DNA of 64,000 bases from Maea johnstoni (taxonomy: Eukaryota > Annelida > Polychaeta > Spionida > Magelonidae): the NCBI GenBank assembly GCA_963942565.1, contig OZ012695.1, positions 7,576,922 through 7,640,921 of the forward strand, in the 5' to 3' direction. Every line of letters begins with the position of its first letter. Position 1 is the stretch's first letter. Made by a program: the position numbers and the translations under genes. Positions 31,742-46,700 of this stretch are shown piece after piece. Below the pieces are notes generated by a model. It saw only the letters and a program-made list of their open reading frames with translations. It made no database searches and was not told where the DNA came from.

Positions 31742-34700
31742 CTGAATGAAAAAAGAACCACCGTTAGTCCAATTATCTGTACAGAATTATCAATTCAGAA
31801 ATCATATACATACAAGTACCCTCAAGATACTTACCATTGAGAAGTTATCATTTATAAAGGATTGCCCAGGATCCTACACATGACTAATCACAATAAAATA
31901 AATAAGGTAATAATGCAAGAATTGTCTATCTTTTCATAGTTCTTTTTCATGAGGACAAAAGTCCAATCCACTTTCTCAATTTCAATATAAACCATGCCGA
32001 TTCCTGTATGACACATTTATTCTGGCGATAGTAATTCTTTCTTTCATTGGGTTAAGGTGCTGTTGACTCAAGAGCCAAATAACCACATACCCTTTTTTTT
32101 AATATATCATTTTTTTTAAATAGATTTTTATTCTTTCTTGCATGTTAGCCAGCATACATCAGTAATTTGTTGTATAACACAAGTGTACAAGTACAAGGAA
32201 AATGACAGGGAGTTACATAATAGGACTGGTCGGCTGTAACCTGCACAGCAATACATAACATGTATATTAGGTACGATCTGCGAACTCTTGGAGTAATAAA
32301 GACTTTAATATTTCAATGATATGCATTTAGCTATTGTTTGAGTATGTGTATCTACCATGACTGAAAACCTGTCTAACATTCCCTTGAAGTAAAGGAGATT
32401 TGCCTTTTATCTTAGCTTTGTGTTAAGAATTATTATGTTGATAGAGCGGGCATATTCCAAGTCCCTTACCATTTTCTTCTATAAGAAAAGTGATAGTCTA
32501 TCATGGACCACTTACCTGGCATCTCATTAGCATTTCAAAGAAGCTATCATCAGGCACATCGTTGTCCGTCTTATTGGTCAAGAGTTGACCAATCACAGCT
32601 TGGCTATTATTCAGTCCTGGGAACTTGGGTAATGCTGCGCGCTGATCGTTCATCCGTGAGCCTTGTATTCCGGCAACCATGTCAAGAAACTCCTCTGTCT
32701 GTTTGGTATTGGTGGCTGAAAAATGAGAACATCAATATTAGGGCTGGGCTTGATTGCTAAGACATGGAGCGCTCGACTAAGTCTCATGATCGATACTCAC
32801 CACCTTCTGACATCGAGCGACGAACTCGATACACTCTACCACTACCTAACAGTTTAATTCCCCCCAAAATTCACAAGAGCCTACCTTGTGCTTTTATTTC
32901 TCAAAAAAACAAACAAAAAAAACGCGGCGCTAAGGCGGCCGCCATTAAAACTGCACTGCGATAGACACTATCGTGCGCGGTAACGCTTGGAAAGGTGTGG
33001 TGAGGGCCACGCTATGTATTTTACATGGTGCTGGTCCGGCCCCCAACACACTTTTCCAAGCACTAACGTGCGCGACATAACCGAATCGAAAACATCGACA
33101 TCGAAAAAAAATTGTCAATTAATCGGATCGCTAAAAAATGGCAGATGAGCACAGCCCTATATTCAATATCACTTTCAAAGTAATGCCCCCTGGTGTCGCC
33201 CTATTATAGTAAGAGAGATTACTTTGAAGAGCTTCACATACATTTCCTATAATCATCATTAATGTTGTCAGTGATGTCTGAATATACAAAGAAATTCTCC
33301 TCCTTATTGACTCCGCCACCCCTAAAAAAACTTTATTACAAAAATAATAATAACAAAATATATAAATAAATAAATAAACTAAACTAAAATAATAATAATA
33401 ATAATAATAAAATGGAAAAAAAAAGTTTTTAGTTTCTAATCACTAAGTAATTGCGTACATTTCTTTGGCTCTGCAGGTGGGGCAGGGGGCGCCACAGGAG
33501 CAGGAGCTGCGGCTGGTGGCGCACTGTTCCGACTCTCGGGAACTCCGCTTGGCAAGATTCGGAATGAGCATCGCTGTTCGTCCATCCGCCGGCTCTGGAA
33601 CTTACTCAGCAGATCCAGGAATCCCTCGTCGTCAATCATATCCGGAGACAGCTTCTGAGAAAGACATCCAAGAACAAACATATGACATGGAGAATAGGGT
33701 TGGATAACGTTGAGAGGTATTGGTATTGGTACCCTTAACTGTCTCAAAAAGTACCGTATCATACATTTTCAATTCCTTGAAGACACTCTTATGATACTAA
33801 CCACTGTGAAGTTATTATTTATTAGGGATTGTCCAGGACCCTAAACAAGACTATCCACAATTCATAAGGTAGTAATGCAATAAAGTACCATTAACAGTAC
33901 CGTTAAAATACTGTACTGCTTCATTGGAACCGATACCGTACCATAGCGTTTCATTCTTAGAGGTATCCATCCCTAATGAAGGATCTCAACCATCTACTGA
34001 ATTTCTTTCAAAATTAGTGCAATACTCTGCCAAGTGCTCATAACACCAGAGAATATATGACAGGACCACTTGCAGGTAGCGTGCAAGAAAGATTATTCAT
34101 AAGTCAACCTACAACCTACCTAACAATTTGGCAAATTGTGCTCTAATCATAAGTAATTAACAAAAATAAAATTTGAAGTTTTTCAACTATTCAACTCTTT
34201 TCAAGTTGCACTGTCTGAATGAAGCATGTCACCCTTCCTGGTGATTTCTAGGTATGAAAGTTTAGCTCACCTTCTCCTCAGGTCTACTGTCATTTCTCGG
34301 CTCCAGATCTTCAATACCCATATCTGTCGCGATTGTATTTGCCTTTTGTATCTTGGGTCTGGCACCAGCACCTTTTTTAGATCGCACCTGCTGAAATTAC
34401 GAAAATCAAAAAAATCAACAAAGTTCCAATAAAAAGACAAAATATACTGCAAGAATCAGAGAATCATCTGTGTAGTGCAACAATTTAGTCTTATATCTCA
34501 CTAGAAAAAGCCAACAAGGGAAGTGACAGAAGTTAAGTCAATTTTCATAAATATGCAGTTTTCTGAAAACTATAGATAATCATCTTTGCACTACAAACAA
34601 TAAGAAAACATGATTGTTTTTGCATTATTAAGAATAGATGATTCAGGGCTCAACACTTAATTTAAGACTTGCAAGTTGGGGCAAGGATGTCTTTAGATTT

Positions 34701-37700
34701 ACTTGCACTGTAAAGATTTCCACTTGTCGACAGATATTTTGGCAGTCAAAATTGACGCTTCATTGCAAGTTGAAGATTCTGAAGCTTTCTGGGGTGGCTG
34801 GGAAATCCAGTAGTGTTGACTTATCACAACACAGATGGCAGAATTCAGGCAGGAAGGTACAGGAAAGAGCTACTCAAATATGGCATATTTGGTTAGCTTG
34901 TAATAAAACTTACTAGATAATCAAATACATGCATTAACAAGTTGGACATGTGAATTTTAAGGAAGAACGGTGTTGCTTTTTTACCTGTGGTTTTTCAGGT
35001 GTCATCTTCACCAATTCCATATTCTCCATACTGAACCTCCGTGCTCGGTTACTTTTGGCACCTTCAAGAGAAACAATAAGAGCAATGACAGAATGACACA
35101 ATCAGGGATCACGCTTCATAGGCACCAAGTTGGATGAATGAGTTAAAGCTTGGCCAAATCTTTTTTTTAATAGTTTTTTTTTGTTCATTTCTCAACATGT
35201 CAATAGTACAGCTACAGAGTATCCTGTTAAGGTTAATGCAATCAGCACAGCCAATATACAATCTAGATAAAGGTATGACGTATGTGGTAAAAGTGTGATA
35301 AGATACATAAATCAGTATGAGAAGTGTCTTTGAATTATGCTTAGAAAAATCTTGTAGTCAGACTGCAAACGTCAATGGATTCTTCGCCAAAATATGTGAG
35401 TATTTAATTTTAATTTTTTTTTATTTCTTATTCTTCTTTTGAAACCTCATTGCTTGTTAACCTTTTGACATCAATATACAATTTAGAAACCATCATCTTC
35501 ATGGATCTTATAATGAATCATGAAAACTAAGAGCATGGCCTTCTGTAGTGCCACTACAAAATATCTTCTAGAGGTAGAGCAAGAATTCACTTTTTTGCCA
35601 AGTAATTTTGATGACGAGTACTTTTTTTTAAACCCTTATGCTGTTGGTGGCTAGTGAGGCAAAAAACCTAAAAATAATTACAGATACCCTGGCATATGGG
35701 TACTCATCTGAGTTCTCAGTGAAAGCTATCCAATGAATACCAACATGACATGGTTTATATGGAAGGAATTTTGTGTGTTGTAGAGTACTTACTTGCTGTT
35801 GAGTCTGTGGTGTCTGTTCTTACAGAGTCTGTGTTTGTGAGCGAAGATGTGATGCTACTATGATCTGTTGTATTCAAGCTGCAGGGAAAAAGACACAAAA
35901 GAATATTTGTAGGAACTCAGAGGGAACAGAAGAGAAATCAGTTCCAGAAATTTGCTAGCCCTACTCTAATTATAGTATGAAAGGGTTAATATGAACCACA
36001 TTACAGTCTCCTACAGGGTATTTAGAGCCCCTTGATTCCAAAACATGCTAGTTCATCTCCGTAACCCATAACAAGTGTCATCTGAAAGTAAGTAATTTTT
36101 TTTTAAAAATAACTAATAAACATAAATTTACAAAATATTTGTGAGGAGCATGTGCATTTTTCAAATTTTCAGTGTTTTTTACCCCATATTTTCAAAGACA
36201 AATTGTTTTTTTCTTTATCTTCTGAGGCAGATATTTTTTTTCCAAAATGTATGTCTCTATCCTTGCACCATCTTAATAGTACAAACATTAGAAGATATCA
36301 ACTTGATCAATATTTCTGATTTCACCTACCTGCTAGAATCGATATCACTGCCTGCACTACTTGTGCTAATACCAAGCACTGTCTTGAGATCGGCTAAGTT
36401 CATCTGAGCAGTTACTTGGCCCGTTTGATCTCCAATCTACACAAATAAAAAACACAAATATAGGCCACTGGTAGTACAAAAGTCATATCATTTGTTAATT
36501 GTTACTTATAGTTGTTATTTATATTTTCATTCCTTCGTTAGCAAAAGTCAATATCAAACTTACTTCTTTTGATATTTTTACACAAACAACTCCCTATCAA
36601 ACTTACTTCCTTTGATATTTGTAGGTGTTTGCTTGCGAAGTGGATTGCCTTCTCGTGGTTGCCCAGCGCCGTGTGGGCGTTTCCGAGACTCCAGCACGCC
36701 CGGCCCTCGCCAACGCGATCGTTTAGTTCCTGCGCTATCCGTAGGTGGCGCATGTGGTACTCTATGGCCTTATCGTAGTCCCTCAGCAGCGTGTAGGTGT
36801 TCCCGAGGCTGTAGCAGGCCTGAGCCTCCAGCGCCTTGTCCCCTAACTGCTTAGCGATCTGTAACGTCTTCCTGAAAAACAAATAATCTTCATGCCATTC
36901 TTTGTGTCTTTTGAAAATTACATAGCACCTTTTTTGCCTAGAAAAGTCTCTAATCTTGTAGCCCTGGACCCCCAGACAATGAACATTCAAGGCCTTTTCC
37001 CAGAAAATCTGGCCCCAATACTATTAATTGGCTGCTTCATAACATACCCTAAAAATCTGCACACTCTCAACTTATGATTTTTTTGTGTGATTTAGTTAAC
37101 TTGAAGAGAACAGCTTGCGCCATGTTTTTATGATTAAGTTTTCTTTATCAGAGCATGGCTTAAGTTTGGCATAAGTTTGCTAGTCCTGTATCAAACTATG
37201 AAAGATTTTCACTTGTCCTACAATACTGCATTGTCAACTAATTGATAAAGTAAAAAAAAAAGAAAAAATATTTTTTTTAGAATTTTTAGAATTGATAACA
37301 AAGCATGCGACTCGGTTTATTCAAAATACATTCGCATTTTAATTATTTGAATAATTCAACGCCAAAAGATACTTGTAGAAATATATAGACATTACGCCTG
37401 GTAACTAGGCATAGTTGTAATGAGCTGGAAAGAAATATGAAATGAAGTGTGAGCGTGTTTTTAAAGAGCATGCAGAACAATGGTTATGTTTGTTGCTGTG
37501 TTAGGCTGTTGCTCCCCACACCCAGCGACATGCATCACAGGGGGACATTTGCCCCCCCGCCCCCCCCCCCCCCCCCTCACCTCTTACTGTAATCCTTTTG
37601 TAATCTTGCGTCCCCTCTTTAGGGACATTTGCCTCCTCCACCATTTGTCCCCCGCTCCCCTTAATAATCAGATCTTGCAACCCCTTTTTTTTGTGACATT

Positions 37701-40700
37701 TGCCCCCTTCTTACTCTACTCCCCTTTTAAACTGCACCCCTCTTTCAACATGACATATAGCAGCTATAACTACTATGGAATTATGCCCATCGAAAGTATC
37801 CTACTGGTAAGGAAAAAAGGCTACATGAGATCACAATTATTAGTTAACCCATTCATGCTTACGAAAAAATGTTGTCTGGATCTATGATACCTTTAACAAT
37901 AACTGGGGAATTAATAATGCACATTTACAAGGTATATGAAGGAACGTTGTTCACATTTTCCCTTCAAATAGTTTTCCAAATATGCTTTTGACTGAAAGTG
38001 TTCATCGATATTGGCAGGCTGTTTTTAACTGCAGTAGGCATTAATGGGTCAATAATATTAGTGTCATATATCATTAACTCTCTAAGCTGTGTCAATAACA
38101 CAAATATACTGGCAAGCATAAACTGTATAAAGGGGTCTCCAGTCTATGAAAAGCTAGTCAGCCACCCAGCAGCATGACCAGAAGATGACGAGAAAGACAC
38201 TTACTTTATCCACTGAGATGTCCAGTTTCCTCTCATATTCAAAGACGTGCTATCTACTACTAAGGTCCTTGAACATTTAACCATAACCCATTCATGCTTC
38301 GGAAAATTGTCGTTTGCATCTGTGATACTTTTTCAAAAATAACTTTAAAAGTACAGAATAAGTTTTTCAACTATTTGAAGGAGAGTGGTTGGTTAAATTC
38401 TAATGAACGATTCTCCAAAAGCTTCCTTTGTTAAACGGCAAAAGTCAAAGGAATCCCCAGGTATGAATAGGTTAATAATGACATAAATTTCAGAACATCA
38501 ATCAAAGGAATTTATGCTAGTAGACATTTTCAATTTTTATTATTTGACTGTTAAATTCTTGGTAGCCATGAATGTGATTTAACCCATTAATACTTAAGTG
38601 TTCCTTTAGAATTTTTTGTCTGGATCTATGTTACTTTTGACAATAAGTTTGAAATCGAAAATAGTTTTACAAAATATTTGAAGGAGATTTGTAGGTAATG
38701 ATTTGATTAACATTTTTGAAACAAATATTTTCGCCTGCAAGATATCATTGAAATTGTGAGGCTGCTTCTGACCGCTGTGAGCATTAATGGGTTAAACAAA
38801 ATTTTCATCCATATCATATTTTTCCAGACCCTTTTATCAATCCTACTAGTCTAGTCTGGACTAGTCAGGCTAACACACAGTAAACATACACTTAGGTAGA
38901 AAGTAGGTAGAAAGGTAGAAAGAGAAAACGAAATACACACAAAAGAACAAAAGCCAGACTGCCATGAAGAATTATAATCATGAGATGAAATAATACTCAT
39001 TGCAACTAGATTAATAAGGTTCAAGCATTAAACAGAATTTACATTTTAAAAGACACTAAAAATGTAACACTTCCGACAAAATAAAGGTCTAATTACTTAA
39101 ACAATTGTTTCAAATACTACATCAAGGGTCAAAAAGGGGCAACTTGAACTTGAAAACAAGGGAAAATGATTAACAATGCTTGAAATCAACTATTGTGGAA
39201 ACTTTTGTGTGCATTTCTCTGACCATGGAAAAGGGTTAGTATATAATAAAAATACCTGTTCCAAACCATGCCTATGAACCAGACCTGATGCTTGTGCAAA
39301 AAACTTGTACAAATATATTTTCAATATGGAGCAGAGTAAACATTTTTGGAAGGATTTTTTTTCCAGAAAAAAGATGAACAAATTCTTTACATTAGTGGTT
39401 GCTTGGCCTTCTTATTCATTTTTTCTTTCTTTCTATCATAACCCATAAATTGCATAATGTGTACCCTGAACGAAAAAATAATCCAAATATCAATCTCCAA
39501 AAATGTTCACAATGAAAGGAATATCTCTATTTTCAAAGTTGCTCCATAGTTAGTTAAGAAATGGAAACAAAATAACAAAAATAACAGTTAAAACCAAACA
39601 AGAAGTTAGTCAATAAGATAATTAATAGTGAATAGGCTTGTGAATTTCATGCCAATAGTGAGATAAGTTATGAAATTACTGCTTTAGATAGCGCCTATAA
39701 AATGAAATGAGTAAAATGTGACTAAATTTATTTCAGAACGGAAATGAAATATAAACTTAAAAGGCAAGAAAAGCAAAAAGTTGAAGGGAGACATCCTTGT
39801 TTGATTTTTGAGTAACTTTCTACGAAATCGGTTAAGAATCTTCATGCATGGACCGAGAAAGGAGTACCGTGTTTCGTGCGGGCCCCGATGGTTGCGTCTA
39901 TGCTGAAGGCTATACATATTGCCCAGACTCAAGTGAGCCTGCGCTTCCGACGTGCGATCGTCAAGATGGCGCGCTAACTCTAAAGATCTCCTGTTAAAAG
40001 AGGTCAAGATGCACATTGATTTTTAAAACTCAGAACTTAGGAAGCTCTCTCTAGAAACTACCCTTATGTTCAAGAAATATGCAATCTCCGGGTTCTCCAT
40101 AATTTCTGGTATCAGCTTTTCATCTCTATACAATTATTTTTTTCATATTGTATTTTTTTTATCATATTTTTGATGAACAATTTCCATTGAAATATTTTAC
40201 AATGTTTTGTCTAAGAATATTAAATGTTTGTACCAGCCACCCTCTGAGCATGAATGGATAAGGACATGTCCAAAATTAGAAAGAGTTATGAGGTAAAATG
40301 GTGCTGAATTGATGAAAATGTCAGTTTAGGATGATAAACTGTTAAAATAGTTAGAGGAATCAAACAGAGGAATATACACCAAGTTAAATTGCAAAATATG
40401 ATTGACATCACCTAAGATATATTTAAAATAACCATTTTAATGATTTTGATCTAAAATTCAATGTGCGTATGCCTGATAACTTATGAAAAGGGAGGTAAGG
40501 AAATAAATACAATAAACATGACGTTAAGCAAATACAGAAAGCCTCAAAATTTCAACCAGTTTTCTAAATATATCTCACAAATCAAAGAGAAATTAAAGAA
40601 TTCAGAAACATACTAAGATCTACATTAATAGATCATGCCATACATTTGCAGTGGAATGCATGCATTTTTCAGTTACATTTTAAATTGTCATAATTAGAGA

Positions 40701-43700
40701 ACCTTTTTATAATTCTGCAATCCTGATACCTTTATGAATTCAAATTCAGAAAAAGTCATATATTCATAAGTAGATGATAGTTTTTTTAAGGTTGAAATTG
40801 TGAAATCTTTGCGAGCAGGTAAGAGGCAATAAAAGACAATAGATCGGCAGTTGTATAAGATAAGGGCTGTACAGGTAGGGTGTGGCTAAACTTACAACTG
40901 GGGGATGATTGGTTATGTTGTAACCCATCAATGCTTAACCCATTAATGCTTAAAGAGTTCCCCCAGAAATTGTTTCTGAACCTATGCTTCTTTTGGCAAT
41001 AACATCCAAATTAAGATTTATTTGAAGGTTTTTTTGATATTGTTCTAATTAACATTTCTCCTCCAATAATATTTTCACCAATATGCTTTTGACTGAAAGA
41101 TTTCCCCCAAATTATCAGGCCGCTTATGGCTGCCGCAGGCCAAAAAAATAACACACCCAAAAATCTGTTCTGTATGTGTTGGTTACAGCATTAGTAGTTA
41201 GGGAAAAGTAAGGCTGAGTATACAATGCAATTTGTACTGACGGTTGGACGGGGTTTCGGTTGAAGTTATAAGGAAGGATATGGAGATAAGGGGTAGTCAG
41301 AAACCCATCCTGTGACAGCCCAAATACTTCATACAGCCAATACACACACACACACACATAAGAAGCAAAAGCAAATCAGATTAACAAAAGCAGATTTAGC
41401 TACCGCAGCCCAATTAGGGAGAATTCCTAGCTTGATCACCCCAAGAGCACATCTACTACACAGTACACATATAACAGTACTTACAGGATGCATGACCTGA
41501 TATTACTTATTTGGTCAAGGCTCCGCCCATTCTTCCTCAAAGACCCTAAAACGCCTCTTTATATTTGAAACCTAGCTCCAGATAGGCTATGGCTTTTTCC
41601 AACACAGGCTAACAAGCTTTAAGCCACTCACATCTGGGGATTACACACAGTCTGACACATGGATATCTTAATAGCAATATTATAGGATTTATTTGTCAGA
41701 AATTTTGCTGTTGCTGCTGGTTCAAAAAATTTCCCTTGTAATATTTTCACATTACTTAATTCCAGCTGTGATATGTCCCTACACAACACAAAATGAATGA
41801 AAATCTTATTGCGATCTGTGTTTCCTATGTTTTGAAAACTTCTACTGACAAAAATGATATCATTTTTCAATCTAAACATTTGGAAATATATCTAAGATTA
41901 AATATGTCAACTATGTAGGGAAAATAAATGATGCTATGAATGAGGAGGGAGTTGTTTAAAGTCTCATCATCCAAAAATGCATGAAAAATGTTTTAGAATA
42001 TCTTCACAAAATGATTTTTTCACCAAAAAAAAAAAAAAATTATAACATTCAGAATTATTTTGACACCAATCACAACATCTATATTGTATCCTATTGTCAT
42101 TAGGGAGGTCTAGACTATACACAAACATCCACATGAAGTTCTCTTCCAGGGCTGTAGTGTAGGGGGTGCTTAATCCTTTGCAGTGTATACCAGACATGGA
42201 CATCGGTATCCAATCCCATACAGCTACTTCTCAGACTTACTTTATCGACAACACATCGATATCCAGCCCTAGACTTCTGCACAAGTTACAAAATATCCAC
42301 CTACTTGTAGTGTTCTGCTGCCACCTCAAACTCGCCGAGGAAGATGTGAGCGTTTCCAAGGTTACTGTAGGCACGGCGTTCAGCAGACTTGTCTCCAAAC
42401 TCTTTGGCGATAGACAGTCGCTGAAAAACAGGCGATTGAGGAATTAGATAAACGATCTGAATGATCCTAATGAGTCACAACGCAGTAATATATATACACG
42501 GCTCGAAGTCAAGTTTTTTTCTCCAGGGAGCCCAAATGCATCTTCAAAAGCCACCTAAAGGTGTTGCCTATAGAATCCAGTACATCTTATGGCTCCCTGC
42601 AAAAATTTGAGGGAGCCGCAGGAGAATTCAAGGGAGCCCTGGGTTCCTGGCAGCCCCAAATTTCAAGCCCTGATATATGTATAGGTATCAGGTGAAACTT
42701 ACACTTTCCCTGCCTACTAACGATACAACCAGGCCAGATTAAGCAGAGATCAACCAGGGCAAATTTAGAAGGTATTTAAGGTCCTGATATCATAGGTTAC
42801 TGAAAACATTACAAATATTTCAGTCAAATCTTAACAAAACCAATGAAAATATCATTTTGAGTGTCAAAATGATATTTCTATGTGATTTTGGTAAAAAGGG
42901 AACTCACCTACTAACTCCACAACCCTAGATGTCTGAACACTTACTGCTGTATGTGACAATGGGGTTTTAGTACAGGGACCAGGAAATGCTTTGTAACAGC
43001 CTAATCAGATCAATATCATCTATCCACACCCGGATCCTGGATCACAACTATGTATGTCATTAACCCATTAATGCATAAAAGTTCCTCCGGAAAATTATAT
43101 TTGACGTTATCTTTGTAATTGAGAAAGATTTTACAAACTATTTGAAGGGGAGTTGCTGGTTATGTTCTGATAAACATTTCTCAATCAAATATTTTCCTAA
43201 CTATGCATTTGCCTGCAAGATTTGATCAACATTGTCAGGCTGCTTCTGGCTGCTATGAGCATTAATGGGTTAACCCATTAATGCTCGCATGACCAAAACA
43301 ACCAGACAATTAGGGCAAAATCTTACAAGCAAAGCATACTTATAAAAATAATTTGAAGGGGAAATGTTAAGCAGAACACCATCAACAATTATCCTTCAAA
43401 TATATTGTGAAGTTGTTCCGAATTCCAAAGTTATTGTCAAAAGTATTAAAGATCAAGATAACAATGGCCAGAGAATCTACAAAATAACTTTGGAATGATG
43501 CATTAATTTTCAAAATAATTCAAGTTTTAATGAACAATTCTCCAGTAAGTTAAACGTTGTTGACTAGTTTTTGTATGACTGGGCAGAGAAACCTTCTTAT
43601 ACCGTTCTTTGAACTTTATTCTTGGAGGTGAAAGTTTTGAAGAAAATACAAAGTGCACATACAAAGTTCATCTAAAATTCCTAAACCTTTGGCTAGACAA

Positions 43701-46700
43701 TAAAAGATTATAGCCTTAAGCTCATCCTTTTAAACCAGCACTGTACATAGCATACTATGTGTTATCAACTGATATCTAGATATCTAGATGACTTGAAAGA
43801 TAACACAGCATTGTTGTGTTATTGAAATAGGTCACATGTGCGGAGTGCAAATTTGCAGACAATTGTGACAGTGACACCTTTTGGCAAAGAGGGTAATTAC
43901 AAATTAACTTGTATTACATTACACACAAATTCATACTTTTACAATATTCATAGCCAACAAGTAAGTAAAGGCTAGGAGTTTCAGATATAAATGTCATATT
44001 AACACAATATTCGGTTCATTATAAAGATTTCAGTTGTTTTGACTAGTTTAATGCTTGTATTACTTTATATCCATGGGGAAGCATTTATAATGGAGATGGG
44101 AAATGTCAAGAAATGTCGAATCCCTCTCACAATTATCTAGCCACACTAATATCCTTACGGTAAATATCAGACCTTGTATCTCTATTTATAAAGGTAATCA
44201 GACAAGTATTAACCCATTGAGTTACTTTGAAATCACTGTCTGGATTGTTATTACTCTAGAAATTTTGGAAATTAGGAATAAATTTTTAAAACATTTATAT
44301 GAGATTTGTGGGTAATGTCCTGATCAATATTTCTTCTTCAAATACATTTTCTGTGATACCGCTCTAACAAAAACATTTTCCGGAAAATCATTGGACGAGA
44401 AATGTTAATAAAGGACCAAGCCACAATAATCCTTCAAATAATTGGTGAAATTATGTTTTATTCTAAGTATATCGTAAAAAGTATCATAGGTCCAGACGAC
44501 ATTTGTCAAGGAGAGCTCCAGGCATCAAAGGGTAAAAGTAGTTTCTTTTACCATTTTTGACCAACACCTACCTGTTCATGGTAAACAATGGCTTCACTGA
44601 AGTTGCCAAGGAGATAGTGTGTGTTGCCAAGGTTACCACAAGCACGACCTTGAGCTGCCCGGTCGGCAAGTCCCTTGACGATTTCCAAGTTTGCTCTGAG
44701 AAAAAAAGTAAAGCCAAAAGTTATACACATCCATGATTATTTTATCTCCACTAATTGGTTGTTGGTTTAATGTAAGATTATTTTTCTTATAAAGGAAGAA
44801 TTTTTCAATCAAACTTTGGCTGCAAGTTAATCCATGTAAAGAAATTAGGATCTCATGTTTGATCTCTTTCAGACTGGACTTTTACTGAGTGCTAGTAAGG
44901 TGTATAGAATACTTTTGATGAAAACATAGATTGCTGCCTAGCAAAAAAAAAATCATCCAGAAAACCCATTTTGCAAAATGTTTTTAAAAGTCTTATTCCA
45001 TTTTGTATAACAAATCAAAAAAAAGAAAAGAATTAGGGAATAAAAATGGTGTGGGCATCCTTAAACTGATACCACCCAAGTCAATATCTTATACGTTTCA
45101 CTCACTCGTAATATTCTGCTGCCTTTTGTAATGAGTCTTTGACCTCCGGAGGAAACTCTCCTGGGTCCTGCTGTCCACTGCGACCAGCATGCTTCCCTTT
45201 AGCATGGTACACATTGCCTAAATTATACAACGCTCTCGCCTCACCAACCTGAAATACAGAAATACTTAAATAACAACCATAAAACATTAGAGCAATTATG
45301 AAAACGATCATCCCCTTCATAGGGATTGGTACCAGTGCTCGATACAATACCAAATATCCATATTGAATAGGAAAAAGTATAGTATCATTTTAGATGTTAA
45401 ACCGATACTGGGTTATGAATATCATCACCATCATCATCTTCATCATCACCACTACCAACACTATTATGTACATCATTATTATCAATTCATCACCATCAGA
45501 TAAAATTTTAGTTTCCTGTAAGGCTCTGAAAAAATAGGGTAAAAAGGTAATATTGTTTTTGAATTATTCTTTTTCAAGAAATGTATTTTGTGCATGGTTA
45601 ATCCGTTAATGTTGATTGAGCGTTGGATGAGCGAAAAAAATTTGGGGTAGGGATTTTCTTTAGTAATAACTTGTTAGGGTCAGGTTCCTTGAAACAAACA
45701 ACTTTTTTTAGGTCTCATTAATACCAGCACTGCATTGGTGATAAAAGAAATGTAAGCATGACGTTGCTTTATTGCCATGCATGGCATCTTGCTCGTAATC
45801 TAAAGGCAGGCTGCTTATAGCGTAGAAATCTTCAGTAGTTCTGTTGTACAGCGATTGCCTTATCAAAAGGAGGTGTAGGTAAGATAAGCTATCGGCACCG
45901 AGATCTACCTAATGGAAATGTCTCTTGATTTTACGCGTAAAATAGCGGAAACACTTGAAGCTGACATTTTCCCTGGAGTGGCGCAGGTCTCCACAGCTGT
46001 CGGGATTAAAGCCATAAAGAATGAGGTGACAACTCAGGGATTAACCCATTCATGCCTGTAGAATCCAAAAACCAACAGGTTACTTTGGTAAAATCTAACA
46101 AGATCTCCATGCATTAAAATGAACCCATTCACATATGGACACTAACCCTTCCAATGCTTAAGGCTACTTTTGTTCAAAGCACAAGGATGCAAATCTTTTT
46201 GGAAACCATTTAAACTATGCCATGTTGGTATTCATTGGGTAGCTCTTGCTGAGTAATCTCAGATGAGTACCTATGTGCCAGGGTTTCAGCCATTTTTCAA
46301 ATTTTGCATCATTTTGTATTGGCCAAATTTGCAACCAGCAGTTAACACATTCATGACTCTAGCAAATAATACCACCTGGTTATTTTGGTAAAATCTAATG
46401 AGATTTACTGATGGGTTAACATTAGGCCTAAAAAAGAAATTGTTTGCTTCCTGTAACGGTCTGAAAAAAAATAGGGTAGGCAGGTTGGTAAAAAAAAAAT
46501 TAGGCATTTTTTTTTGGTCAAAAATGTGTGTTTCATGCATGTTTTTCGTTGATTGGGAGTTGGGAGGGCGAAAAAAACTTAAGGGTAGGGATTTTTTTGA
46601 ATAATACCTTTTTAGGGTAGGATTACAGGAAACAAACAACTTTTTTTAGGCCTTAACCTATTTACACTTGGACCTAGCTTAGGGTCATAGCCAGAATGGT

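Noticed and set aside
32090-32330. Retroposon 3' end suggested by T-rich runs (also at 35160-35350)
   Set aside because: Only poly-T-like stretches are seen. No target duplication, reverse-transcriptase frame or shared body was found between the two.
33465-33707. 80-codon plus-strand frame
   Set aside because: Antisense shadow of GPSM exon 11, which encodes GoLoco 1.
36612-36854. 80-codon plus-strand frame rich in Arg, Pro and Ser
   Set aside because: It is the antisense shadow of GPSM exon 6, whose minus-strand frame matches the family across 88 residues.
37480-37887. 135-codon Pro-rich plus-strand frame
   Set aside because: It runs through a poly-C, pyrimidine-rich low-complexity patch and into a family-B MITE; no conserved motif.
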